Shown here: positions 36,330 to 49,277 of the stretch, in pieces
Layout of the letters: each line of letters starts with the position of its first letter
How positions within the stretch are numbered: position 1 is the first letter of the stretch
Source of the DNA: Casuarina equisetifolia
Lineage: Eukaryota; Streptophyta; Magnoliopsida; Fagales; Casuarinaceae
Length of the DNA stretch: 64,000 nucleotides
Reading direction: 5' to 3'
NCBI GenBank assembly: GCA_028551475.1
Contig: CM052358.1
Span: forward strand, 12,011,938-12,075,937
Notes under the pieces: model-generated
Database searches by the model: none
What the model saw: the letters and a program-made list of their open reading frames with translations, nothing else
Told to the model about the DNA's origin: nothing
Made by a program: the position numbers and the translations under genes

Positions 36330-37890
36330 GAACCAACATATTGCCTCAGTGTTTATCCTACTCTAGGGAAGTTTTGTCCAATTGAACTCATAAATGGGTT
36401 ATACTGAGTAGGTTCTGGAGATGCCCTTCTAACCTGGAAACCTTGCCTAGGTTGCTTTCCTTTCCCTTTGGGTGTCTAACTAGGGGTAAAACCAACCAAT
36501 CTATAACATTTATCTTATTATGCCCAAGCTTATGGCAATAAGCATAAACAACTCACATTTTAAGTTTATCTTTACCCCAACATTGACAACAATAGTAGAT
36601 GAGGAGTTTTGCATATTAAGGTTGCGGGAACAAGCTACCAAAACAACATTTTCAAAAGTTTTGCCTTTAGTTTCATTACTGTGATGTTAATGTTGATGTT
36701 CATCTTTTTTTGCCAATTGAAAGCCTTATTAATTGATGGAAATGGGTCTTTGGACAAGATATTGGTTTAGAAATTTTGAAAGTTTTTTAGCAAACCTAGC
36801 AAAAAAATCCTATAGATTGTTCTTCCTATTCTTTCCATTAATCTTTCATTGACTTTACAGGTGTAGCCCCCACAATTATAATGGACATGGGCTTTAACAG
36901 TTTAAATCTTAGCCCATAAATTACATAGTTTTGAGTAATAATCAGTCACAAAAATTCCAACAAGTTGGTTCTCAAATTGATTCTATTAGAGGTTGTAGGA
37001 TTGGGTGGAGGTAACCTTCCCAAAATGTTCTTTAAAATGCTCCCAAAAAACCTTTACATCCTTTTTCGTTAATATGAATAAAATAAGTGGTGGCTGCATT
37101 GATTTTTTAAACCAACTAATAGGGGTGGCTTAAGATTAGTCCTAGAGGGCTTTTTTATCAACATCCTTTTTTGAATAGGAAAAAGTCTTATCAACATATC
37201 CCTATTCATTCTTTTCTAGGAGTTGATTTTGCATTTAATGACACCATAAATCATAGTTGGAGTTGTCTTTGAGTAAGATGGTCACCAAACTAGTTCCATG
37301 CATATATGTGGAGGAAAGGTAGAATTGGGTTGTGATAAGGATTGTGATTAGAGGGTTGGTTAGAAGAGAGAAATGGCCTTGTTGAAATCGTAACACGCAA
37401 ATCAAAAAGGATAATGTGGTTAAAGGAAGGTGAGCTAGCGGTGGGAATAGGTGGGCTATTATTTCAACAAATAAAAGTTGGCCAAAAACACAACTTGGTT
37501 CTCATTAAAAGGCTGATTCATTAATTATCCTTTTGACCCATTTAAGTTATTCTAGTAACACCCTTGCAGTTTAACTACTGGGTAATAAAACAACAGAAAT
37601 GAAGTAATAATGAAACTAAACCAAGATAAAAGATGAGTAAAGCTTAAATCTTTCAACCTAGCTCTACTATTGTGAAGAAAGTTACAACAATGGAAGAGCT
37701 TAAATATAACAATCCATGGTGAAATGGAGAAATAAGCGGAAAGCTTGTAGTGCAAGTTTATTCCTTAAATGTCTTAGATGAATTGTGTGTCTTTATAAGA
37801 TAATAAAGAAGAAAAATGTGATAAACTTAGACCAACATCTTGGTCTCAAGCTTGTTACAATATACATGTAAAGTGAGGCCTACAAACCAA
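36330..37890 (-). mobile_element. Ty1/copia gag relic between the duplication units
   Basis: On the minus strand, broken frames read TCKVNERLMERIGRTIY (about 36,860-36,810), DPFPSINKAFNWQKK (about 36,760-36,710) and a zinc-knuckle-like end CYRLVGFTP (about 36,510-36,480). These are typical of the C-terminal half of plant copia gag. There are many stops. This segment is not part of the aligned duplication and separates units A and B. Confidence 0.65.
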
Positions 37891-38157
37891 CAATTTCAAC
37901 ACTTAGTGGCCTACTTTGGCCCCATTATGGCATTTGGGTGTACCTTTAGTGTTAATATGACTTTTATATTCTAAGTTGTTTTCTTTATGGTTTAAACTTG
38001 GAATGTGATATTGGCTCATATAGTATTTATTATGTGTTTTAATTTTAATATATTTTATTAAAATATTATTAATAACTTAGCCTTATAAACCCATAACCCA
38101 TAATACATATATATTTTAGCCTATAATATATTGAGTGAAGAGTTGTTAGAAATTCTT

Positions 38158-39778
38158 TACCTTTAGACTACCTTGGCTTGACCGACCTTTTTCCCAGAGA
38201 GTGGTTGATTGAAATTTGATTTGCCTATAAGATCATCCTGGTTGAGTTTCTTGAGGTGCATCTTTTACAATCATTAGTTATTGCTTTGAATTTTCATCCT
38301 CTATAATTATTTTTCTTAAAAGTATAGTAGGATGGGCATTGGATAAAGAACATTTCACCCAGGTTCCTTTTCTCAGATACCTTGGAGCTGGTTTTAAAAC
38401 TCCTTTCTATGCTTGAATTTTAAAACAAATCCTAAGCATGTTGTATAGGAATCTTTTACTAGATTGAAAGGAAGTGCTTAGAATAGGAACTATCCTTGTA
38501 TTTTTATAAAACCTGCAGTAGTAATCTCTTTAGGAATGATATGAAATTTTACGTGTCTTTTTATTTATTTCTTTATTTAAGAAACAAGGACAATACCTTA
38601 ATAAATTTTATTAATAACAAGAATGCTAGGCTTAATCCTTAGAAAAGGTAAAAGCTATACATATTAAATTTTCATATAAAAACTTGAAAATAAAAATATG
38701 AAATACATTAGGTATCACATTTTCTTAATTCCATAATGGTTTATAATTACCTAAGCCTAATTGATCATTCATGAAACTAGGTGAGCATAGGTGTGGTAAT
38801 GAGCTAAAATGGTTGAAAAGTTTCACATTTTCAATTAGCAAGATGTTTGTAACTATATTTTTCTCTCAATATACATGTTGCACTTTCATATATCTTATTA
38901 TTATGGATAAGCATTACTGAATTACATACTTTAGTTTTCTTAGAGTTCTATATTTTTTTAGTAAACATTGGACTAAATAAAAAGAGTTTGATTCAATTAT
39001 GTAAGGCTTTTCATTTGTTCTTGACATAGTTTAAGGCATTCCAACAATGTGTAGGTTTTGTCACTTGCATTGTTACTTGATGCCAACTTAGGTGAAAGGT
39101 TATAATAATGCTCCCAACATAATTTCTAAGTACTACCCCTTTAGCATTAACTTTCATATGTCATGAGCTCACATCTTATTCTATTTTGTCTAAACGTTGA
39201 AAGGCCTATTTTCTTCAACCATGGTCCATCTAGGTTCCTGCCTAGAGGGCTTGGCACGACCAATGCCTATAAGCCCACCTCTTAAAGGAAGTGTAGGGAT
39301 TGGGCAACATGTGAGGTGTACTAGTTTAGTTTCGCCATTTGATATTCTTCAACTTGGGTTTTAATCTTTTTCAAATAAAAAAGGTTGGCTTCCTACACAC
39401 CCATTTAAATAAAAAAACTCCAGTGTGATCATCACCATTATGTTCAATGTACAAGATTTAATGGATACAACGAATGTGCTAAAAATGATGATAAGGTGCA
39501 TAAAAGTCACAATACAAATTTAGACTTAAAGGAATTTCTTCCATGTTTTGGATATATAATGTAGAAAAGTGCTATTTTACTTAGCATCATTCTCACTTTT
39601 AGATGTATTGTTATAATGTTGGCATAAACCCTTAAAAGAAAATATTTTGCCAAATAATTTTACAAAACCTAACATTAAAATTGTTTTTTACATTAAAAAA
39701 AGCATATCTTAAAGAATGATTTGATTTTTTTTTTAACTTTAGAGATGTTTGTAGAATTATTTTAACATAAAAAGTACT
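38158..39778. other. Unclassified 1.6 kb insertion in unit B
   Basis: Unit A reads ATTCTTT directly into CGATGATG, whereas in unit B the same flanks are separated by about 1.6 kb of AT-rich DNA. CTTT occurs at both edges and could be a short target duplication. No open frame, terminal repeat or known domain was found inside. It could be a decayed non-autonomous element, or sequence lost from unit A. Confidence 0.45.
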
Positions 39779-39836
39779 TTGATGATGGTCAATATTTTAA
39801 AAATAATTGAAAAAATAATTGATCTACAAAGTTATG

Positions 39837-40471
39837 TGTTATGTAACGGGAAGGCACCCACCAACTTAGAGAAGACTACATCGAACATTGTTGAAATAAC
39901 TACAAAGACCACGGGGCAGCTGGGTTCACCTACATCTATTAAGGGTATTTTTACCATGGACAAGGTAGAGACGTGTAAGATGGAAGTCTGAGATAAGAAC
40001 AAGCAAGTAGGCACTTCAAGCATGCTTGCAATGCTGTAAACCACACCTGCACCTCTGCAAACTACTTTTAACCCATGACTTTGTAAAAGTGCAACACATG
40101 TACGCCTATAACTAGGATTAGGGTGAGGGTAGGGGTTAAAAATAGCTAGTTAATGTTTGAGAATAATAATAATAAAGACGAGATGTGTGGCTATAATTCT
40201 AGTAGATTTTGGCAATCATGCCAGGTAATTTTATTGGCAAGGGTGGTAGGCATTTTGCCTACAAAAAAGGAGTGGGTCTCAGTGGGAAAAGTAGTCAAAA
40301 TATCTTGTACTTTCCTTAGCTGAATTCTAATCCTTTGTCTTTTCTCTCTTTATCTTGGCGTTAGTTTTTTTGTAGTCATAATTGGGAAGAAATCCTGTTT
40401 CAACCCACTACTTTTACACGATCAACCATTGCATAGGTTGGTGACTTGGTCCTTCTTGAAAGGTCGTAACA
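39837..40471 (+). repeat. Gypsy 5' LTR
   Basis: A 635-bp LTR, TG...CA, aligned along its length with the 3' LTR (676 bp). The difference is mainly an extra block of about 45 bp in the 3' copy (near 45,188-45,235) plus many point changes, which indicates an old insertion. Confidence 0.9.
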
Positions 40472-40474
40472 AGG

Positions 40475-40486
40475 TGGCATTAGAGC
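40475..40486 (+). other. Gypsy primer-binding site
   Basis: TGGCATTAGAGC, three bases after the 5' LTR, matches the usual initiator-tRNA-Met site TGGTATCAGAGC except for two transitions. It fixes the element's orientation as plus. Confidence 0.8.
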
Positions 40487-43400
40487 TAACATTGGTCATG
40501 TTTGATTCCAACTATGAAAAAATTTTGGCTAACGCTAATTGACGTTTCCATAAGATAATGGATGTCATGCAACACATGATACCTGAGGTCCATGCCAAGA
40601 TTGACAATGGAAAGAAAGACAAAGAGTCAAGCTCCTCTCAATCGGGGGAGTTTGTACATAGGAAAGAAGTGGGAGCTTCGAGCATAACCATAGTTTGCTT
40701 ATGCCCACAACTCATAAAGATTTATTTTCCCTGTTTTGATGGACAAAAAGACCCCTTAACTTAGGTATGTAAGGCTAGTCAATTTTTTGACTACAATGAC
40801 ACTCTAGTTCATGAAAGGGTGATCTTGGCCTCTTTATACCTTGATAGCAAGGCATAAATGTGGTACCAGCTCCTCAAACATTAAGCACCCATTAAGAACT
40901 TGACTTAGGAATGTTTTATAGAAGAACATTTTGACCATTATGGGCCCAATCGATTTTTTTGACTTTTTTAGAGATCTCACAAAGTTACATCAGGTAGGTT
41001 CAGTTGGCTCTTACCAAGCTGAATTCATGTGTCTTCTGTTACCAATAGGCACCCTTATTGTTGAACAACAAGTTAGTTGTTTCATTAGTGGCCTCAAGGA
41101 CCACCTTCAAGTTGAAGTTCATGCTTACAAGCTAGTGTCACTATCTTCTACGAGTGGTCTTGCTCACCTGTATGACTCTTTAACTCTTTCTAGATGCCAA
41201 TGCCTTGGAGCAAGTTCTTTTAAGCATGATAGTGGTGGCTCTAGTGAGCAATGGCCTTAGTTTTTTCCTGTCAAATGACTATCCCCTGCTGAGCTTTCTA
41301 AGAGGCATGTGAAAGGCCTTTGTTTTAATTGTGATGATAAGTTCCTTCCAAGGTATCCTTGTTACAAGTTGTTTTTATTAGATCTTTGGCCGATTAAATT
41401 GGACTCTTCCATAGCTGATGATATAGTGACTAACGAAGTGTAGGCATCTTCCAAACTTGAAAGCTTTGGCTTGGAGTTCGTTATGAAGATCTCCTTACAC
41501 GCTTTGAATGGTGATGCGGCACCTTCTACTATGTAGGTTTGGAATAAGCTCCTTAACCACAATACTTGGATTTGCATTTTGATCAATAGTGGAAGCTCCC
41601 ATAACTTTTTAAGCAACCACTTAGCCAAACATGTTGGGTTGCAACTTGATGTAAGGGGCAACTTTGAAGTTTATATGGCCAATGGTGATACCTTAAGGGG
41701 CGAAGGAAAATGTGAAGGGGTTAAGGTTCATCTTCAAAAGGTTCCAATGACTTTGGACTTCTATTTGCTACCTCTTTAGGGTATTGATGTGGTGCTTAGA
41801 ACACAATGGCTACAAACATTAGGGTTGATAGTTTGGGATTTTGATCATTTACATATGCCTTTCGTGGTTGTTAGCCAAACAGTGGATTAACATGGTGAAA
41901 AAGGTGGAGATAACATGCTTGTGGATCCCGCCAGTTTTGCAAAAGAAGTCATCAAGGGCAAAGGTGACATTCTTTTTCAAATCTCCCCTATCCACATGTC
42001 ATCGGATTTGCATGGGCTACAAATAGAGCACATGACAACATATATTGAGAACATATATTGACAACAATTTAGCAAAGGTTTTATAGTGTTACAAACACAT
42101 TTTTGACTCTCTATATGGTTTGCCCCTTGCCTAGGAATTTGATCATGCTATTCCTTTCAAACCTAATAGTAACCTTATAGCTATTCATCCTTATAAATTC
42201 CCTTACTACCAAAAGGAGATTATTGAAAAGTTGGTAGCTGAACTCCTTAATGATGGGGTGATACATCTTAATTAGAGCTCATTTTCTTTTCTGGTTTTCC
42301 TTGTGCTTAATAAAGATAGTAGTTGGTGTTTATGCGTGGATTACTAGGCTTAAACCAAGTCATGAAAAAGGACAAATTTCCTCTCCTTATTGTCGATGAG
42401 CTATTGGATGAACTTAATGGTGCCAAGATTTTTTCCAAAATGGATCTATGCTTTGGTTATCACCACATTCGAATGAAGGAAAAAGACATTCCAAAAATGG
42501 CATTTCAAATGCATCGTGACCATTTTGAGTACTTAGTCATGCCATTTGGCCTCTATAATGCTTTGTCCTCTTTTCAGTCTCTCATAAATTCAATCTTTTG
42601 GCACTAGTTTGCAAATTTGTTTATTTATTTATTTATTTATTATTTTTATGATATTTTGGTTTGTAGTAGATCGTGGGAGGACCATGTGTGCCACCTAGAA
42701 ATTGTGCTTTAACTTTTATAGGAACATCACCTGTTTGCAAAGTGCTCAAAATGTGAGTTCAACATCACCTTAGTTTAATATCTAGGTCATATAGTTGGCT
42801 TGCATGGCTTGTTAGTCGAATTGGAAAAAAATCTCTCCTATGGTAGAATAACCCTAGCTGCAAACTATCAAGGCCCTTTGAGGTTTTTTCAACCTCACAG
42901 GGTATTTCCAGAGGTTCATATGGAATTACAACATTATTGCTGGACCTTTGAATGCTCTGCTAAAAAAAGGCCATTTCCAGTGGAGTGAATGACCTTCCTT
43001 AGCTCTCTCTCAACTCAAGGTGACCATGACACAAGCTTCGGTGCTTGCTCTTCCTAACTTTGACAGCCTTTTACAATGGAGTGTGACACCTTTGGTGATG
43101 GCATGGGTGCTATTCTCACTCAAGAATGCAAAGCTTTGGCCTTCTTTAGCAAAGTCTTACACGGTAAGCACCTTTTACTCTCAACTTATAAGAAAGAACT
43201 TATTGCTTTGTTCCTTGTTGTTCAATGCTAGCGCCATTATTTGTTAAGGCATCCCTTCGTGGTCAAAATTGACCGACATAGCCTAAAGTATCTCTAAGAA
43301 CAAAGGATCTTGATGCATGCTTAACAACGTTGGCTTGTTAAATTGCTCAAGTTTGATTTTCGTGTCGAGTATCAACCGGGGTCTGAAAATTGAGTTGTTG

Positions 43401-44916
43401 ATGGTTTGTCACATTGCTATGAATCAACTTTTAACAACTTATAACTTAGATGTTTGGCCATTAGAAATCTTATTTTGGTTTGGTTGGACTTTATTCGGTA
43501 GGAGGTTTAACAAAAACCCTTTCTCTGCGAGCTAGTGGCACGGATTATGGTAGATGAGGCTATAGGTTTATAGGTTTTGCACAATGTTCTCATTTATTTC
43601 AAAGGTCGTATCTTTCTTTCTTATGACTTCGAATTGATTCACATCAGCATTGACCAATTTCGTAAGAATGGTCATGAAGGAGTTTTGAAGACTTATTAAC
43701 GTATTTGGGCTATTTGTTATTGGTGCAACATGCATTCTTCAGTCTTCAATGCATTTGTAGTTGCTTGATTTGCTAAAAGAACAAATGGGAACATACTTGT
43801 CCTGTTGGATTTTGTTCCTCTTCCCATTCATGAACAAACATAGGAAGACATTTTCCTTGATTTTATTGATGGTTTGCTACTATTAAAGGGCAAGACCTTT
43901 ATGATTGTTATTGTGGATAAGCTATCTAAATACACTCATTTTGTTGCACTATCCCATCCCTAAATTGCTATTTCAATAGCTCACCTTTTTTTTTTTCAGC
44001 ATGTTTTGAAGCTCCACAGCCTACCTAAATCTATTATTTCTAACTGAGATGCAACCTTCATTAGTGCATTTTGGCAAGAACTATATTTTTTGCAAAGATG
44101 ACATTCCATTTTACATCTTTTTACCATCCCTAGTTGGATGGTTAGATCGAGGTTACAAATTGTACACTCAAAATGTACCTCCACTACTTCACTGGAGACC
44201 AACCTCATGAGTAGGCCTGTTGGTTGCCATGGATGGAATATTCCATATGAATATTCTAGCATTCATAGCTCCACAAACAAAACTTCATATGAAGTTGTCT
44301 TCGGCTGACCGCCTTTTACCTTGTTATCTTACATTCCCAGGACTTCTCAACTTTAAGTAGTGGATCAGGAGCTCATGGATCATGGTAAGGTCATTCAGTA
44401 GCTCAAGCTTCATTTGAAGAATGCGTAACAACGCATGAAGAAAATTTATGATCACAAAGCTAGCTTCAATAAGGGTGATTTGGTTTTCTTAAAGCTACAA
44501 TCAAACTGCTAACTCTCTATTGCAACTAGACGCAATCTTAAGTTGTCACCAAGGTTCTACGGGCCCTTTCTAATTGGATCTCGTGTGGTTCCTGTTGCTT
44601 ACAAGCTGAGACTTCCTTCGGATTCTAAGATCCACCCCTTTTTTCATGTCTCATTACTTAAACGCTTTATCCCTCCCAGTACCATGGTTCTTCTCCACCT
44701 TACACATGGATCTAATAAGGATGATGGCCTTTTACCTCATTTGGCTCAGGTATTATCTTGTCAACTCTGCAAAGGCCAACCTTACTCCTTGGTTCTCCTT
44801 GATTCAATGGGCAGACCTTCCTTCTGATGCTGTTTCATGGGTCCCCACCACCACCCTTCTTTCTCACTTTCCTTCCATTGACCTTGGGGGTAAGGTCTTC
44901 CCTGATAGGAAGGTAA

Positions 44917-45592
44917 TGTTATGTAACGGAAAGGCACCCATTAACCCAGAGAAGGCCATGTCGATCATTGCTGAAATAACTAACAAGACCATGGGGCAAT
45001 TGCATTCAACCACATACGTCAACAGTGTTTCTATCGTGGATGAGACAGAGACTTGTAAGATGGAAGAAGGTGATAGGAACAAGCAGACGGGCACTTCAGG
45101 ACATGCATGCAATGCCGTAAACCGCAGTTGCACCTTTGCAAACTACTTTTAACCCATGACTTTGTAAAAGTGCAATGCATGTATGCTTGCACCAGTTTTG
45201 GTATCCCTAAGAATGGTTATGAAGCCCTGTATCTAGGATTAGAGTGAGGGTAGGGGGTAAAAACAGCTAGTTAATGTTTAGGAGTGATAATAATAAAGGA
45301 GAGTCGTGTGGGCATAATTTTAGCAGACTTTGGTAGTTATGCCTGGTAATTCTATTGGTAAAGGTGGTATGCATTTTGCCTACAAAAAGGGAGTAGGACT
45401 TTTTGGGAAAAGCAATAAGAATATCTTGTACTTTCCTTGGTTAAATTTTAATCCTCTATCTTTTATCTTTCCATCTTGGCATTAGTTTTTCCGTAGTCAT
45501 AATTGGGTAGAAATCTCATTTCAACCCACTGCTTTTACACGATCTACCAGTGCATAGGCCGGCGACTTGGTCCATTTTAGAAGGTCGTAACA
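44917..45592 (+). repeat. Gypsy 3' LTR
   Basis: A 676-bp LTR ending TAACA, followed immediately by the target duplication TTATG. Upstream there is only a weak polypurine stretch (ATAGGAAGG). After the TTATG copy, sequence homologous to unit A resumes (GTGTACCAAAAGACAAAAGATATTT in separate blocks). Confidence 0.9.
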
Positions 45593-45941
45593 TTATGTTA
45601 AGTCTATGTGTACCAAAAGACAAAAGATATTTAATATATTTAGCATAATGGTTAATATGATAATGTTGGGCAAAATTGGGTATCCGAAGTAAGAAATAAA
45701 GTCTCAAATTTAATCTTTATCTTACCCGTTATATTATGGACTAATCATGTTTACGGATTTGATTAGAGTTCAAATATTGCTACAGAAGTCGTGAATTAGA
45801 TTTACAGTTTTCCAAGATCAAACTAAAGAAACCTAAACCGAAAGTTATAGTTCTACTCACGAAGTGCAAGTTCTCTTAACTACTCTTCCAGTATACAACT
45901 GTGTTTTTTTTTGTTTGAGTGACAAAACATATATTTTATGT

Positions 45942-47088
45942 AAAGTGATAGCTTAATATGGTACTATTTTGATTAGTCCTAAACAAAAGTCAAAAGAAGT
46001 TGATTAGAGTCATTTTTGTACACTTCATGTCCTAACCCACAACTGGGGGTGAGCTAGTGTGAAAAAGCCAACCATCCTAGGACAATTTGGGGGATTTTTT
46101 TTTTTTATGTAATTTTGTCATATTGTATAGAGAATGATCTAATGTCTAACTTAAAATCTTAAGATATTAAGTAGAGGAACTCATATTTTTATAAACAATT
46201 TTATAAGCTTTTATATTTTCCATGGACTTAACATGCCCTCCAGACCTAAGTATGAGATAATATTTTCCATGAGAATCTTTGTCTCTAAAGAAGGCTTGGA
46301 GAGATTAAAATTAAATTCCCAATGGATTTCTTAGTAAAGCAGGACAACAACTCAATATTATTTATATTTAACATGCCTCTTAATTGCAATGATTCAACTC
46401 AAACTATCTTATGGTATCACTTTTATGTAGGTTCGTGCTTATCCATATTCATGTGGGTGCTAAGAGAGAATTGAATATTGATATTATGCTATAGATAATA
46501 GTTTATATCTAACTTAAAGTTTTAAGGTATTAAGTAGAGGAATTCATTTTTTTTTTATAAACAACTTTCTAGACATTTATATTTTATATGTGAGATGTAA
46601 CAGATTTTGATAGAGCAATGAGAGGAATTTGAGCTCCAAAGGTAACCTTTTTATTGCAAAATAAACTAACAAAGGAATAGTGGTGTATTCGTGTAGTGTG
46701 ATATGCACAAAAAATTGACAATCGTCATTCAGCTTGAGCAACTGGTTTTGATCTTGTATCAAGTTGTTTTATTACTCTATTTGTTGTAAATCAAGCTTCT
46801 TGTGTAACTATTATACTTCAACTAGCTTAACTGTAAAATTAGGGTCTTCTATGTGTAAAAGCCCAATTGTTATACTATTGTTGTTGTATTATGAAATTGG
46901 TGTGTATAGAAGACTTTGTGTGGTCTTGGTTACGTGTTGTACGCATGGGTAAGAAGTGAATCCTTAACTTATTGGTTAGTGGACGATGGGTGCAGATGTT
47001 AGGAGATAACTCAAATTGAACTACTTAACTCTATGTTTGACTGTGGTACATGCTGAATATCTCTTTATATGCTTGCTGTATATATTTT
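45942..47088. other. Unclassified 1.15 kb insertion in unit B
   Basis: Unit A passes from ACATTTTATTG to TTAAGTAACCAAATTG, while unit B has about 1.15 kb between the matching flanks. Inside, a block with TCTAACTTAAAATCTTAAG..TATTAAGTAGAGGAA occurs twice about 360 bp apart (near 46,145 and 46,507), which suggests a small LTR-type or TRIM-like relic. Short frames here have no recognised domain. Confidence 0.45.
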
Positions 47089-47589
47089 TAAGTAACCAAA
47101 TTGAACATGATCAACTCAAATCAAAAACTACAAAGTGTCAAAAATTGAAGAAAAACAACCAACTCAATTCAAACTACGTCAAGTCAAATTTTGGGTTAGT
47201 TCCTAAAAAGTACTTACATTTTTCTCTAAAATTAACGTGCCAAATTAGTATGATATATGGAAAAGTCTTAAGGTTTTTTTTGGCTAAAATTTGAGAAGTA
47301 TTTTGGATTCAAACTTTAAAAAAGATAAAAGTTGAGAATTGTTTTCATGGGGATCATCACTGAGAAAAAGTACCATCTTAAATACATAAAAGAGAATTTA
47401 TTTTTGACATTTGAAAGGTACTTATAGAAACAAAAACAAGATTGAAAGGTAAATAATCACCATAGGCTACTAGATGGGTTTGGAGACCACCGCAGCATTA
47501 CTAGATAATTATTAGCTACTCAACTTAGGCAGACACTATTGTTAGCGTTTTAGTATTTTCAAATATAGAATAAGAACTGTTCGCACCTA

Positions 47590-47825
47590 AAAACTTGTCG
47601 CAAAAGATGAACATGTGTTCTGTATTTTTTAAGAAGCGGTTTGTGGGAAATGCTTTAGTTTCTATGAAGTCCCGCGATTTTGAAAAATATGGTAGTGTGC
47701 TGTTAAGAAATGGTTTTAAGATACTGTCACCAAACCCGGCTATCGACAAACATCCAAGGTGGGTCTCCTGGACTGATAGAATGAGAAACAGTACAGGCAT
47801 GACCTTTCCAAAAAGAGACTAAATG
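47590..47825 (+). pseudogene. Unidentified gene-fragment-like sequence upstream of UGT74 copy B
   Basis: Counterpart of 30,370-30,625. A 75-codon plus-strand frame (47,595-47,822) reads MSQKMNMCSVFFKKRF and later KHPRWVSWTDRMRNSTGMTF. The family is not recognised. It is probably a fragment carried along with the duplication. Confidence 0.35.
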
Positions 47826-48046
47826 AAATTGGGATTTAAATTAAATTGTTATGGCTAGAACCAAAGATTCCAAGGATTTCCCACCCACTTCTCGTCTTTT
47901 TCCTCAAAAAGCCAAAGCTGTCACTTCGGAACAACTCTATTGTATTGTTGCCACCTTGCTTTGCCGACTTTGGGGGTGAGGACGGAGGTTTAAAGTCAGA
48001 AATGAGGAGGACATGAAATGACATCTTCCTCGGTTCTTTCTAATAG

Positions 48047-48054
48047 TGACGTAA
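48047..48054 (+). promoter_or_regulatory. TGACGTAA motif in UGT74 copy B promoter
   Basis: The same TGACG-type site as in copy A, 152 bp upstream of the start codon, within an otherwise diverged promoter. Confidence 0.4.
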
Positions 48055-48543
48055 TTGCCGACCTTCATTACTTTGAGATGCCGGCTTCGCGTTCAAATTT
48101 TGCGCTTAAATGTTTGTATTTTTCAATAAAACGCATACATTCCCATACGGCAGCACACATAGAAAAGGAGAGAGAACAGGAGATCTATCTAAGCAGATAT
48201 GGAGGGAGAAAGGAATGGCCGCAGAGCTCATTGTTTGGTCTTAGCGTATCCAGCCCAAGGTCATATCAATCCTATGATAGAATTTTCCAAGCGTTTGCAG
48301 CATAAAGGAGTGAAAGTTACATTAGTTACTACTCACTCCATCTCCAAGACCATGAATAAGGAGGCCAGTCCCATTCCGCTTGAGACCATCTCGGATGGCA
48401 ATGACGAAGGTGGGATAATACAAGTCGAGAGCCTGCCGGCTTATAATGACCGATTTCGGCAAGTGGGGTCGCAAACTTTGACTGAACTTGTTGAAAAACT
48501 TTCTACTTCAAACTATCCCGTTGATTGTATCGTATATGACGGT

Positions 48544-49230
48544 TGATGGGAAAAATGACGTATAAAGTTTCCCACTTTGATTGAACCTATGAGGAAATAC
48601 TAAAACACCAACGATGTATTCGAATCACAAGTAAAATAATCAAATCACAGTCAACACAAGAATTTCTACGTGGAAAAACTCCTCCAATGTGAAGGATAAA
48701 AAAACCATGGGACCGATCACAGAGTCCACCCAAATCTCCATTATATCAATCGTTAGGATACAACCCAATCAAGTCCTTAACAATAGCAACAGGACAAAGA
48801 TTTACTGATTCAATAACAATAGAATCACCAATAAATAGTGAAGAATGAGTTGTAAACAACAACTTAACCAAGAAAAGTTGGAGAAATATCATCTAGATTT
48901 TTGACCACAATCTGCTGACTTCAAGAGCTCCAAACGACGATCCAACCGTTCACAATGAAGAACACCCAATCCCGAACCTGCTGACAAAAAATCAGCTCAA
49001 TCGGACCACGGATCGTCCTTGATCAAACGTTTGATCAACTGCTGCGCAGGGCCTCTAATTCTTGCGAAATTCTGCTCTTTTCTTTTCTTTCTCTTTTTTT
49101 TTTTTTTGACGGCCACTCACCTCTTCTCTTAAAGAAAAAACCCTATATTTTTTCTTTTAAACCTTAGGGCCACATTACCCTAATTGGACCCAATAATAAG
49201 TCCCCGAATATGGGCTGGACCAACCCAACA
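48544..49230 (-). repeat. Copia LTR, left (3' LTR of the element)
   Basis: 687 bp, TG...CA. It contains a perfect 20-bp palindrome at 49,019-49,038 and an 8-bp palindrome CTGCGCAG directly after it, both also present in the right LTR. A pyrimidine tract (T15, near 49,095) differs in length from the other LTR. Confidence 0.95.
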
Positions 49231-49245
49231 ATTCTCCCCCTCCAG
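49231..49245 (-). other. Copia polypurine tract
   Basis: On the minus strand GGAGGGGGAGAAT directly abuts the inner end of the left LTR, the expected site and composition for the plus-strand primer of reverse transcription. Confidence 0.85.
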
Positions 49246-49277
49246 CCCAAATGAGGGAGATTCCATATGTTCATTTC

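Larger units (their letters stand above)
39837..45592 (+). mobile_element. Complete but decayed Ty3/gypsy LTR retrotransposon
   Basis: The element is 5756 bp. It has two LTRs starting TGTTATGTAACGG and ending GGTCGTAACA, so the ends form the inverted pair TGTTA/TAACA, and it is flanked by the direct repeat TTATG (39,832-39,836 and 45,593-45,597). The internal order is gag, protease, reverse transcriptase, RNase H, integrase, which defines Ty3/gypsy. Landmarks are FDGQKDPLT in gag (about 40,740), INSGSSHNF in protease (41,582), MDLCFGYHHIRMKE and FEYLVMPFGL in reverse transcriptase (about 42,440-42,560), DFIDGLLLLKGKTF in integrase (about 43,860), and [21 protein letters not shown] near the integrase end (about 44,600). 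Stops and frameshifts throughout make it non-functional. Confidence 0.93.
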
